From Oscillospiraceae bacterium (GTDB lineage: Bacteria; Bacillota; Clostridia; Oscillospirales; Oscillospiraceae): a stretch of DNA of 64,000 nucleotides. Location: contig CAJTFN010000001.1 of NCBI GenBank assembly GCA_910575815.1, positions 304,507 through 368,506 of the forward strand, read 5' to 3'. Positions 32,934 to 41,541 of the stretch are shown here, piece by piece. Below the pieces are notes generated by a model, which worked only from the letters and a program-made list of their open reading frames with translations, had not been told where the DNA came from and made no database searches. The position numbers were made by a program, and so were the translations under genes. The first letter of the stretch is position 1. Each line of letters starts with the position of its first letter.

Positions 32934-32950
32934 GCTTCGGTGTTCTGTTC

Positions 32951-35900
32951 TCAGGACTTGGCCGACTGCTTTAACAGGTTCTCCAGGGTTTCCAGCAGCT
33001 TGGCAATGTCGATGGGTTTGGAAATATGGCCGTTCATGCCGCACTTGAGGGCCTCTTGTTTGTCCTCTTCAAAGGCGTTGGCCGTCATAGCCAAAATGGG
33101 GATGGAGGCCAAGTCCGGGTTCTCCAGGTTCCGGATAACCTTCGTGGCCTCATAGCCGTTCATCACCGGCATTTGAATGTCCATCAGCACCAGCTGGAAA
33201 TACCCCGGCCGGGACTGGCGGAGCAGTTCCACGGCCTCCTCGCCGGTTTGAACGATCTCCACGGTAAAGCCGGCCTCTTCCAAAATGGCCTGGGCAATCT
33301 CCTGGTTCAGCACGTTGTCCTCCGCCAGGAGGATGCGGCCCAGAGAGAGGGCGTGATCCGGCTGGGTGAGGGGCTCCTCCTCCTTTTTCTCCTCGGCGCT
33401 GACGATGGAGAGCAGACAGTCCCGCAGTTCGGAGAGGAACAAGGGCTTGCCGCAGAAAGCGGTGACGCCCGCCTCCCGGGCCTCGTCCTCAATATCGGCC
33501 CAGTCATATGCGGTGAGAACGATGATGGGAACTTCCTCGCCGCACTCCTTGCGGATGCGCCGGGTGACCTCGATGCCGTTCATGTCCGGCAGCAGCCAGT
33601 CGATGATATAGACGCAGTACTGGTCCTGCCGCATATTGGCCTGCCGGGTGCGGAGCACCGCCTCCTTGCCGGAGAGGGTCCACTCCGCCCGCATGCCGAT
33701 TTGCTGGAGCATGCAGCTGACGCTGTCGCAAGTGTTGAAGTCGTCGTCCACCACCAGGGCTCTGCATCCCTTCAATTCCGGGATATCGGTGACCTCCTTG
33801 CCTCCGGTGGAGAGGCGGAAGGTGATGGAGACGGTGAACTCCGTGCCCACATCCTGCTTGCTGCGGACGTGGATGCTGCCGTTCATCATGTCCACAATGT
33901 TCTTCGTAATGGCCATGCCCAGGCCGGTGCCCTGGATGCCGCTGGTGGTGGAGTTCCGCTCCCGCTCAAAGGGCTCGAAAATGTGGGAGACGAACTCCTC
34001 GCTCATGCCAATGCCGGTATCCTTGATGCAGAACTCGTAGGAGGCGTGGCCCGCCGGCGCGCCGGGTTTCTCCGTCACCCGGATGCTGACGATGCCTCCG
34101 GCGGGGGTGTATTTGATGGAGTTCCCCAGGAGATTCAGGAGAATCTGGTTTAGCCGCAGCCGGTCGCAGAAAATGTTCTCGTGCATGACGTCCACGGCAT
34201 CCATGTACAGCTCCAGCTGCTTGGAGTGGACGTCGGCCTGGACGATGCTGCGCAGGCCGTGGAGAATGTCCGGCAGGGAACAGGGCTTCTCGTCCAGGTA
34301 CATTTTGCCGCTTTCAATGCGGCTCATGTCCAAAACGTCGTTGATCAGGCTGAGAAGGTGATTGCCGGAGGTCATAATTTTCTTTAGGTATTCCTCCACC
34401 TGCTCTCGGTTGTCGATGTGGGTGGAGGCCAGGGCGGTGAAACCGATGATGGCGTTCATGGGGGTCCGGATGTCGTGGGACATGTTGGAGAGGAAGACGC
34501 TCTTGGCCTTGCTGGCCCGGTTGGCCTGGGAGAGGGCGTCCTCCAGAAGGTTCTTTTTCTCCATCTCGGACCGGGTTTCTTCATCCACGCTGCGGAAGCC
34601 GATGACCACGTCCCGGCTGCATTGCCAGTCCCCAATCCGCACGGCCTTCATCTGGAAATAGCGCACATCGCCGCCGCAGATGGTGCGGTAATTGAGATAA
34701 TATATGCCCCGCTCCTGGAGTTCCTGAGCCAGATTGTCTCCCTGGAAAATCGTCCGCAGAAGGTCCTGGTCATCCACATAGACGCAGGTCCGGATGTAGT
34801 TCTCCATATCCTCCTCCATGGAGAGTTCCTTGGAGAAAAGCCGGTCCAGCACGCCGTAAGGGCAGGCGTGGGTCCGCAGGGCGGTTCCGGTGCGGTTGTC
34901 CAGGTCGAAGTAACAGACCAGATTGTAGTCGGTACTTAAGGCCTGCACCAGGGCCTGATGGTGGCGCTCCTTCCGGAGCTCCTCCTCCTGCTCCCGCTGT
35001 TTTTGGGCGGTGCAGTCCAACAAGAAGCGCTGATAGAAGAGTTCCCCGTTCTCCTCCATGAGCTTCACGTTCCCCATCACGTGGATGAGAGAGCCGCTGG
35101 CGTGGAGGACCCGGTATTCCACACTGACATTGTCTCCCACGTTTTTCAGGGATTTGATGGAGGCGAGAAGCTTTTCCCGGTCCTCTTCCATGACGGAGGC
35201 GGCGATGGTTTCAAACCCGGCGTTGGACAGGGCCTCCTGGGACTCGAAGCCCAGGATTTCCAGCGCGGCGCGGTTGACGCTAAGAATCCGGGTTCCGTCC
35301 AGACTGTGGCACAGCACGCCGCAGTCCATGGTGGTAAAGAGCGCCTCCAGCGCCTGGTTCTCCCGCTTGAGCTCCTCCTCATAGGCCCGCTCCCGGGTCA
35401 CGTCGATCGCCACGCCTACCGTACCCATGACGCTGCCATCCACATCGTAGAGGGGGGACTTATAGGTGGTCAAAAGCCGGGTGCCCTCGCCGGTTTGAAT
35501 GGTTTCCTCGGACACGCGGGTTTTCCGGGTCTCCATGACGATGCGCTCGGATTCGATGCAGGCGGGGTCGTCGTGTTCCACGTCCCAGATATAGGCGTGA
35601 CGCTGGCCTTGAACCTGCTCCTTGGTTTTGCACACGGTTTGGCAGAAGCTGTCGTTTACTTTTACATGGACGCCGTCCCTCGTCTTGTACCAGACCAGGT
35701 TGGGGACGCTGTTTATGGCCGTTTCCAGGAACTGCCGGGCCTGCCAGAGATCCTTTTCCCGCTGGAAGTTCTCCTGCCAGCGCCGGAAGCGGAAGGAACG
35801 TTCCTCCGGTCCCATGGGCAGGAGCCAGACGTCGTCGGCGGTGGAAAACACATCCGGCAGAGCGTCCAGCGTCTCCCGGTCCGCCAGGACCACCAGTTCC

Positions 35901-36115
35901 CCCTGGCCCGCGGATAGAATCGAGAGCGCCTCCCGGGTGTCCAGTCCCGTGAGATCGGCGAAGATCACGTCAGCCCGGGCGGCCAACGCCGGGTCCGGCC
36001 CGGCACTCTCCGAAAAAGCGTGGGTGAACCGCTCCAGGGGAGGGGCCTCCCGGAGCGGCTGAAACAGCTCCTGTTGACAGCCAACGAGGTAAAGCTGAAT
36101 ACGGCAATGATACAT
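32951..36115 (-). CDS. Hybrid sensor histidine kinase with PAS domains and two receivers
   Basis: 1054 aa cytosolic signalling protein without membrane segments. Residues 1-110 look like a degenerate receiver (FADLTGLDTREALSIL, LVVLADRETLDALPD). PAS-like domains span about 125-245, 255-370 and 385-510. The dimerisation/phosphoacceptor motif SHDIRTPMNAIIGF has its His near 545, and the ATPase boxes (LNQILLNLLGNSIKYTP, DTGIGM, GTGLGMAI) lie near 620-740. Two receivers follow: one near 778-900 (VVDDD, IIDWLLPDMNG, Lys in CGKPL), one near 930-1050 (LLAEDN, LMDIQMPVMNG, ISKPID). There is no DNA-binding domain, so output runs through another protein. A promoter is at 36196. Ligand unknown. Confidence 0.9.
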   Translation of the reverse strand: MYHCRIQLYLVGCQQELFQPLREAPPLERFTHAFSESAGPDPALAARADVIFADLTGLDTREALSILSAGQGELVVLADRETLDALPDVFSTADDVWLLPMGPEERSFRFRRWQENFQREKDLWQARQFLETAINSVPNLVWYKTRDGVHVKVNDSFCQTVCKTKEQVQGQRHAYIWDVEHDDPACIESERIVMETRKTRVSEETIQTGEGTRLLTTYKSPLYDVDGSVMGTVGVAIDVTRERAYEEELKRENQALEALFTTMDCGVLCHSLDGTRILSVNRAALEILGFESQEALSNAGFETIAASVMEEDREKLLASIKSLKNVGDNVSVEYRVLHASGSLIHVMGNVKLMEENGELFYQRFLLDCTAQKQREQEEELRKERHHQALVQALSTDYNLVCYFDLDNRTGTALRTHACPYGVLDRLFSKELSMEEDMENYIRTCVYVDDQDLLRTIFQGDNLAQELQERGIYYLNYRTICGGDVRYFQMKAVRIGDWQCSRDVVIGFRSVDEETRSEMEKKNLLEDALSQANRASKAKSVFLSNMSHDIRTPMNAIIGFTALASTHIDNREQVEEYLKKIMTSGNHLLSLINDVLDMSRIESGKMYLDEKPCSLPDILHGLRSIVQADVHSKQLELYMDAVDVMHENIFCDRLRLNQILLNLLGNSIKYTPAGGIVSIRVTEKPGAPAGHASYEFCIKDTGIGMSEEFVSHIFEPFERERNSTTSGIQGTGLGMAITKNIVDMMNGSIHVRSKQDVGTEFTVSITFRLSTGGKEVTDIPELKGCRALVVDDDFNTCDSVSCMLQQIGMRAEWTLSGKEAVLRTRQANMRQDQYCVYIIDWLLPDMNGIEVTRRIRKECGEEVPIIVLTAYDWADIEDEAREAGVTAFCGKPLFLSELRDCLLSIVSAEEKKEEEPLTQPDHALSLGRILLAEDNVLNQEIAQAILEEAGFTVEIVQTGEEAVELLRQSRPGYFQLVLMDIQMPVMNGYEATKVIRNLENPDLASIPILAMTANAFEEDKQEALKCGMNGHISKPIDIAKLLETLENLLKQSAKS

Positions 36116-36195
36116 AGGTTATCTCCTCCATATGTTTGCGCGTTTCCAGCGGGCCTGAGGGGAACGGATGACCCGCGCATTTTCTCCTACTTTAC

Positions 36196-36224
36196 ATTTT
36201 AACGGTTCGGGAACACCGTGTCAA
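36196..36224 (-). promoter_or_regulatory. Promoter of the hybrid kinase
   Basis: Minus strand: TTGACA, 17-nt spacer, TAAAAT, about 80 nt ahead of the start codon. Confidence 0.7.
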
Positions 36225-36283
36225 CCATGCAATGCGCTTCCAGAGCCAGAGAATTTCTCAAAAATGCGGGAAATTTCCTGAAA

Positions 36284-36313
36284 AAGGAAAACACGCGGCC
36301 TTTCGGCCGCGTC
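36284..36313 (-). terminator. Intrinsic terminator of the 81-residue protein gene
   Basis: Stem ACGCGGCC / GGCCGCGT with a 4-nt loop, followed on the minus strand by GTTTTCC. Confidence 0.75.
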
Positions 36314-36352
36314 AATGTCGGATTTTCGTTTCGTCTGCCGGCCGTCCGGGCG

Positions 36353-36598
36353 TTAGACACTGAAATTCAGCTGTCGGTAATACCCGTCGCAGACCCACGA
36401 AATGGGCTTGTCCGCCACGGCAGGCCGTTCCGGTCCGTAGAGCAGGCGGCCGATTTTATATCTCACGCCGTTGATACAGACGGATTCTCCGGCGGTGTGC
36501 CCACCGAACTTTGTCAGCCAGGCCAGGGCCTCGCGTACTGTGCAGCCCCGGCGAAGCTCGCCGCGCTCGTCCCAAAGCGGATCGTAACCCAGTTCCAT
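36353..36598 (-). CDS. 81-residue protein of unknown function
   Basis: Starts MELGYDPLWDERGELRRG; soluble, no signal peptide, with WLTKFGG and VRYKIGRLLYGPE segments. The ATG at 36598 has GGAGG 10 nt upstream; the open frame runs further right to 36733 but has no start with a ribosome site there. A terminator follows, so it is probably a real monocistronic gene. Family not recognised. Confidence 0.6.
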   Translation of the reverse strand: MELGYDPLWDERGELRRGCTVREALAWLTKFGGHTAGESVCINGVRYKIGRLLYGPERPAVADKPISWVCDGYYRQLNFSV

Positions 36599-36748
36599 AC
36601 TACCATATCCTCCATTCCATGTAAACAGCACCGCTACATATTGTAGCGAAGTCCCTTTGTAAAAGCAAGGGCCGGGGTGGAGAAAAAACGGGGAGATATT
36701 CGTGAAAAACGCGGACTTGACAAATCGGCCCAAAAGGTTTATAGACCG

Positions 36749-38092
36749 TCAGGACACCTCGCTGGTTTCGTCCCGCCAAGGTCCGGTTCGATAGAAGCGG
36801 AGGGACATCAGGGTAGCCAGAGTCCAGCCAATGGGCCAGGCGCACCAGATGCCCGTGGAACCTAGGGCGGTTTTGGACAGGGTGACCGCCAGAACCACCC
36901 GGAGAATCAGGTCTGTGAAGGTGGCGGCCATGAAGTGGAACATTCTTCCGGAGCCCCGCAGGACGCCGTCGGCCACCAGTTTGGCGGAGATCACGAAGTA
37001 GAAGGGGGAGAGGATGCGGAGGAAGCGGATGCCGGTTTCCAGGGCGGCCTCCGTGGGCTGTTCCAGGAAGAAGAGAAGGACATAGCGCCCGGCGCAGAAG
37101 TACAACAGGCACAGCGGCAGGCTCAAAATCCACACCAATTTCACCCCCGCCCGGAACCCGGCCTTCACCCGGGGGAGCTTTTGCGCGCCGATGTTCTGGG
37201 CGGTGTAGTTCGACACCCCGTTGGCCAGGGTCGTGAAAGAGGTGATGACCAGATTGTTGAGCTTCACCGCCGCGGAGTAGCCCGCCATGACGCCGGTGCC
37301 AAAGCCGTTGATGGCGCCCTGGATGACGATGTTTCCCACGGAGATAAAGCTCTGCTGAAGGATGCTGGGAACGGCGACCGTGGCGATCTTCTTCAGCAGC
37401 AGAGGGGAGAAGAGGGGCGCCGGCTCCCGGGTCTCCACCTGCCGCAGCCGGGCAAACACCACCCCTATGGCCAGAACGCAGCTGACCCCCTGGCAGAGGA
37501 AGGTGGCCCAGGCCACGCCGGCTACGCCCATGTCAAAGACGGTGACGAAGAGAATATCCACGGCGATGTTGGCCGTGGAAGAGACGGCCAGGAAGAGGAA
37601 GGGTGTCCGGGAGTCTCCCAGGGCGGAGAAGACGCCGGTGGCGATGTTATAGAAAAAGACGAAGGGCAGCCCCCAGACATAGATGTCCAGATAGAGCCTG
37701 GAATCCGCGAAGGCTCCGGCGGGGGTGTTGATGAGCCGGAGCAGGGTCTCGCAGCCTAGAATCCCGGCGGCCATCAGCAGGGCGCAGAGCAGGGCGCTGG
37801 CGATGCAGGCGGTGGAAACCGCCGTCTTCATCTTTGCGTACTCTTTTCCGCCGAAGAGCTGGGAGACAATGACCGAGCAGCCCATATTGCACCCGAAAGC
37901 GAAGGCCAGGAAGATCAGCGTCACCTCATAGCTGTTTCCCACGGCGGCCAGGGCCTCTTCGCCGATAAATTTCCCGGCCACCAGACTGTCGGCGATGTTG
38001 TAAAGCTGCTGGAAAATGATGCTGCCGAACAGGGGAAGACAGAACTGCCGGAGAACGGTTTCCGGCTTTCCCACGGTCAGGTCTTTGTTCAT
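36749..38092 (-). CDS. MATE-family efflux transporter
   Basis: 447 aa, about twelve membrane segments, of the MatE type found in Clostridia (DinF/NorM relatives). Typical pieces: FQQLYNIADSLVAGKFIGEEALAAVG at the first helices, GCNMGCSVIVSQLFGGKE, and LRGSGRMFHF near the end of the second half. The ATG at 38092 has GAGGTG 8 nt upstream; an earlier ATG at 38107 overlaps that site. A promoter with an operator-like dyad just upstream (38132-38178) suggests repression or activation by a dimeric regulator. It differs from the MATE gene at 16868 and is not a recent duplicate. Confidence 0.9.
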   Translation of the reverse strand: MNKDLTVGKPETVLRQFCLPLFGSIIFQQLYNIADSLVAGKFIGEEALAAVGNSYEVTLIFLAFAFGCNMGCSVIVSQLFGGKEYAKMKTAVSTACIASALLCALLMAAGILGCETLLRLINTPAGAFADSRLYLDIYVWGLPFVFFYNIATGVFSALGDSRTPFLFLAVSSTANIAVDILFVTVFDMGVAGVAWATFLCQGVSCVLAIGVVFARLRQVETREPAPLFSPLLLKKIATVAVPSILQQSFISVGNIVIQGAINGFGTGVMAGYSAAVKLNNLVITSFTTLANGVSNYTAQNIGAQKLPRVKAGFRAGVKLVWILSLPLCLLYFCAGRYVLLFFLEQPTEAALETGIRFLRILSPFYFVISAKLVADGVLRGSGRMFHFMAATFTDLILRVVLAVTLSKTALGSTGIWCAWPIGWTLATLMSLRFYRTGPWRDETSEVS

Positions 38093-38131
38093 GGGAGCGC
38101 ACCTCACTTTTCAGGATTTCAACGGTTTTTG

Positions 38132-38178
38132 ATTATAGTCCCAAAAATGGAAAGTGTAAACCGTCATTTTGACGGATT
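38132..38178 (-). promoter_or_regulatory. Promoter and operator-like dyad of the second MATE gene
   Basis: Minus strand: TTTACA (38155-38160), 17-nt spacer, TATAAT (38132-38137). Immediately upstream lies CCGTCATTTTGACGG (38161-38175), a 6-bp perfect inverted repeat about a 3-nt centre, extended by A/T on both sides. Confidence 0.6.
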
Positions 38179-38242
38179 TGCTCCGGAAAATCCGGCCTAG
38201 CTGGCGCTGCTCTGGAGGGGGCGGAGGCTGCTGGGACGGCAA

Positions 38243-38274
38243 CGGCGGACCGCGTGTGCGGTCCGCCGTTTTGG
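38243..38274. terminator. Hairpin after the carboxypeptidase gene
   Basis: Stem GGCGGACCGC / GCGGTCCGCC with a 4-nt loop just past the leftward stop codon. The T-run is on the plus strand (GTTTT); on the minus strand only GTT follows, so efficiency is uncertain. Confidence 0.5.
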
Positions 38275-39192
38275 TCAGATTTCTCCCAGGTATTCCTCCA
38301 GGCAGAGCCCCTGGCCCATGATCTCCCCAGCGGCCTCTTCTCCGACGTAGCGGTAGTGCCAGGGCTCGTAGCCTACGCCGGTGATTGTGCTTTTTTCCGT
38401 GGGGTAGCGGAGGATGAAGCCATATTCGGCGCAGTGCTCCATCAGCCACTGCTGCACCGCCGTGTCCTCCTGGCCCTCGTCCAGAAGCTGATAGGACTTG
38501 TCCACAATGTCCACCGCCAGCCCCGCCTGATGCTCGCTGGTTCCGGGGCGGGCGACCCACTGAGCGGCCAGCTCCTCCGCCCCTTTCCGGGAGGCGGCTT
38601 CGGAGAGGCAGGACTGAACCTTCTTTTCGAACAGCTCCTCCTGCTTTGCCCAACTCCGGTAAGAGGAACAGATGGTGGGGCTCAGCCCCGCCGCCCGGCA
38701 GTCGTCCATCATCCGCTGGAGGGCCGGGTAGACCCGCTGATCGATGGAATGGCCGTTGACCAGCTGAGTAAAGGATGGGACCTGGAAATCCTCTGGCAGG
38801 GGGTGGTTCCGGTTCACCAGGAGCAGGTTCCAGCCGTCCTGGGAGACGTCCCGCTCCTTGTCCTGGGAGGCGCCGCTCTCTCCGCTGGAGCGAACGGCCC
38901 CGGGAACCTCCAAAATATGGACGGGACCGCTCCCGGCGCCTGCCGCGGGGTAGGGGGCAGTCCGGTTTTCCGTGGCCTCAGCCCGGCCCAGCAGGAAGCC
39001 GCCTAAAAACAGCGTCAGCCCCAGGAGAAGGAACAGCGGCAGGAGAGACCGCCGCGGTTTCTGCCGGGAGGGCGCCGGACGGCGGCGGGGCCTGGAAATT
39101 GTGGGCTCGTCCCACTGAGCGGGGGCGGCGGCGTAATACTCCCGGTCCGGAAGGGGAAATTCTTGGATAAGGCAGGAATGTGGGCTTCGCAT
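38275..39192 (-). CDS. D-alanyl-D-alanine carboxypeptidase, VanY-like (M15)
   Basis: 305 aa membrane-anchored zinc peptidase that removes the terminal D-Ala from peptidoglycan stem peptides. The N-terminal cytoplasmic tail is followed by a single helix (about 50-70), a linker and the M15B domain (about 125-300). Zinc and catalytic motifs are present: YRSWAKQEELF, SEHQAGLAVDI (His and Asp ligands near 220-228) and EPWHYRYV (catalytic Glu and His ligand near 280). GGAGC precedes the ATG. It lies 31 nt after the preceding gene of a two-component operon. A role in vancomycin resistance is not implied; many Clostridia have such enzymes for wall remodelling. Confidence 0.9.
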   Translation of the reverse strand: MRSPHSCLIQEFPLPDREYYAAAPAQWDEPTISRPRRRPAPSRQKPRRSLLPLFLLLGLTLFLGGFLLGRAEATENRTAPYPAAGAGSGPVHILEVPGAVRSSGESGASQDKERDVSQDGWNLLLVNRNHPLPEDFQVPSFTQLVNGHSIDQRVYPALQRMMDDCRAAGLSPTICSSYRSWAKQEELFEKKVQSCLSEAASRKGAEELAAQWVARPGTSEHQAGLAVDIVDKSYQLLDEGQEDTAVQQWLMEHCAEYGFILRYPTEKSTITGVGYEPWHYRYVGEEAAGEIMGQGLCLEEYLGEI

Positions 39193-39223
39193 AAAGACAG
39201 CTCCTTTGTTTTGGATTCTGTCT

Positions 39224-40057
39224 TTATCTTAAGGCCTGTCCCCGTCGAAACCGAAACATTCCTGCATCGAGGTTCCACCTTTTTTGCATCGGATCGGCAT
39301 CTACGTCGGTTTCGCGGAAGGGAGAGTAGCCCATGGCGACGCGGATATCGTCATCCACAGCCTGCCAGTCCATATCCAGCGTGAAAAACAGCGTGTCTCC
39401 CAGCTGCTGCACCAAGTAAAGAACGTTGGTGTCCGTCAGCCGGAAAACGGCGATGACGTCCTCGCAGGGCTCCAGGAGTTCATAGTCCAGTCCCAGCCGG
39501 TCAAAGAAGGCCCCGCCAAGGGCTTTCGATGAGGCGCGATACTCCCAGAGTAGTTCTGAGCGCATTTCCAGGGACAAAATCTGTCCGGACTCCCCGTCCA
39601 AATAGAGGGAAAGCGATTCCTCCGTTTCCTTGTTATAGACGTTCAGGGTGGCGAAGGCGGCGCTGGACAGGTCCTTCTGGTCCCGGAGAAAGAGGACGCT
39701 GCCTACAAACGCCTGGTCGTACAGCGGGGACCCCTCCGGCAGAATCCCCAGCTCCACCAGCTCCTCCAGTTCTTTCCGGGCCTGGGCGGACAGCGTTTCC
39801 AGCTTTTCCTGCTCCGGCTCCTGGGACATGATGCTCAAAAAGTTGGGAAGGAACAGATATTGGGCCAACAGCCACACCCGCCCCGGAAGCTCCGGGGGCT
39901 TGGAGGGAAAGTTGTTTTCCGCCGTCAGGGCCTCGACGTGAACCGTCCCGGTGAGTTCCCGGTCCTCCAGAGTGGACAGCCGCAGGGGCAGCAGGGCCAG
40001 GGCCGCCACGGCCAGGGCCGTCAGGATGGGGAAGAGCCAGTTTTTCCAGTTTCTCAT
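39224..40057 (-). CDS. Membrane-anchored extracytoplasmic protein linked to a two-component system
   Basis: 277 aa, not assigned to a family. One N-terminal hydrophobic segment (about 7-24, LFPILTALAVAALALLPL) followed by a soluble extracellular domain of about 250 residues. The start overlaps the histidine kinase stop (ATGA), with GGGAGG upstream, so its translation is coupled to the kinase. By position it resembles accessory proteins that modulate a sensor kinase (YycH/YycI-like in concept), but I see no sequence signature for those. A longer frame to 40288 only overlaps the kinase gene. Confidence 0.75.
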   Translation of the reverse strand: MRNWKNWLFPILTALAVAALALLPLRLSTLEDRELTGTVHVEALTAENNFPSKPPELPGRVWLLAQYLFLPNFLSIMSQEPEQEKLETLSAQARKELEELVELGILPEGSPLYDQAFVGSVLFLRDQKDLSSAAFATLNVYNKETEESLSLYLDGESGQILSLEMRSELLWEYRASSKALGGAFFDRLGLDYELLEPCEDVIAVFRLTDTNVLYLVQQLGDTLFFTLDMDWQAVDDDIRVAMGYSPFRETDVDADPMQKRWNLDAGMFRFRRGQALR

Positions 40058-41466
40058 GGTTCCGTTCCTCCCTTCCAATGAACCCGGACCCGGGTACCTT
40101 GGCCGGGCTGGCTCTCGATTTCTATGGCCCCGCCGTGGAGCTCCGCAATCCGGAGGCACAGGGCCAGCCCTAGTCCCGCGCCTCCCTGGGCCCGGGCCCG
40201 GGATTTGTCGACCATGTAGAACGCCTCCGTTACCCGCTCCAGCTCCTCCGCCGGAATTCCTTTGCCCTGGTCGGTGACCTGGATGCACCAGCTGTCTTTT
40301 TCCGCGAAGCCCTCCAGCAGGATCTCCCCGCCCTGCTCCATAGCCTTCCGGGCGTTGTCCAGGAGGTTTACGCAGACGGTTTCCATCAAATCCGGCTCCA
40401 TCCGCGCCGGGACGTTCTGCGCCCGGACCGTCAGCCGGAGGCCTGCCTGGCGGAGAGTGGGTTCCATGGCCCCGGCCACCCGGCGGAGAAACGCCTCCAA
40501 AGGCACAGGGCGGAGGGGGAAGTCCTGCCGCTCCAGGACAACGAGATCCAGCAGCTTCCGGCTCAGAGCCTCCAGCCGCCGTCCCTCGCTGAAGATGTAT
40601 CCGGCACTTTCCCGAATCTCCTCCGTCCCGGCGGGACGGGAGCGGAGAAGGTCCGCGTAGCCGATGATGGAGGTCAGGGGCGTTTTGATCTCGTGGGCGA
40701 AGCTGCCGATAAAATCCTCCTGGCGGCGCTGGGCGGCCCGGAGCTCCGCCACCTGCCGTTGAATCCGGTGGGCCATGACGTTGAAGTCCGCGGAGAGCTG
40801 AGCAATTTCATCGTCCCCGTCCACCCGGACCCGCTGGTCCAGTTCTCCCTCGGCCATCCTCCGGGCGGCGGCAGAGAGCCGCGCCAGGGGCCGGACCAGC
40901 ATGGCGGCCACGGCCAGGGACAGGGCTCCCACCGCTCCGGTGAGGACCAGCATCAGGGAGAAGAAGCTCTGGTACTGTTCAGACCGGGCCTGGAACACCT
41001 CGCCCACCTCCCGGCAGTTCTCCAGGTAGAGAATTCCGTCCTCCAGGGCCAGGGGACTGGCGGCGTGGAGGTAAACGCGTCCGTCTCCCAGCGCTTCCAT
41101 CCTCCAGCCCCGCTGTCCCGCGGGGAGCTGGGAAGTGAGGCCGGGCGCCTCTACCGGCAGCGTGCCGCTGCCGCCCAGAGCGACGCCGTCCTCGTCACTG
41201 AGGCGAAAGGAGACTGTCCGTCCTTGGCCGGTGGTGATGGAGATGCCCCCGGCGGCCTTGGCCAGTTCCTCCTGGCTGTAAAGGGGGTTAAAGGCCAGTT
41301 CCTGAGCCAGGGCAAACCGGAGGAGGTCGTTTTCCTCGTACAGCGCCGCCACCTCCCGGTCCAGGGAGGCGTGGAACTGAGCGCTGATAAGAGCGTAGCC
41401 CCCGGCGGAGCAGGCCAGGGCCGTGATGAGGACCATACTGCAAAAGAGTTTCCAGAAGAGTCGCAC
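40054..41466 (-). CDS. Membrane sensor histidine kinase
   Basis: 470 aa. First helix about 8-28, an extracellular domain of ~135 residues, second helix about 168-190, HAMP domain (PLARLSAAARRMAEGELDQRV) near 190-240, and the His box SFAHEIKTPLTSIIGYADLL with the phosphorylated His near 262. The ATPase boxes are NLLDNARKAM, DQGKGIP and GGAGLGLALC. Start codon GTG with AAGGG upstream. It is the partner of the response regulator encoded 75 nt upstream. With a VanY-like carboxypeptidase at the end of the operon, cell-envelope stress is the likely input; this is inference from context. Confidence 0.92.
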   Translation of the reverse strand: MRLFWKLFCSMVLITALACSAGGYALISAQFHASLDREVAALYEENDLLRFALAQELAFNPLYSQEELAKAAGGISITTGQGRTVSFRLSDEDGVALGGSGTLPVEAPGLTSQLPAGQRGWRMEALGDGRVYLHAASPLALEDGILYLENCREVGEVFQARSEQYQSFFSLMLVLTGAVGALSLAVAAMLVRPLARLSAAARRMAEGELDQRVRVDGDDEIAQLSADFNVMAHRIQRQVAELRAAQRRQEDFIGSFAHEIKTPLTSIIGYADLLRSRPAGTEEIRESAGYIFSEGRRLEALSRKLLDLVVLERQDFPLRPVPLEAFLRRVAGAMEPTLRQAGLRLTVRAQNVPARMEPDLMETVCVNLLDNARKAMEQGGEILLEGFAEKDSWCIQVTDQGKGIPAEELERVTEAFYMVDKSRARAQGGAGLGLALCLRIAELHGGAIEIESQPGQGTRVRVHWKGGTEP

Positions 41467-41541
41467 AGATAGAACACCCTTTTTGTAATCAGAAGTTTGG
41501 GGTTAGGCCTGATGGGAAAACACAATCCCAGGTGAAAACAG

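Noticed and set aside
38275-39192. Vancomycin-resistance cluster
   Set aside because: A VanY-like peptidase next to a two-component system, but no vanH, ligase or vanX; ordinary wall-remodelling context.
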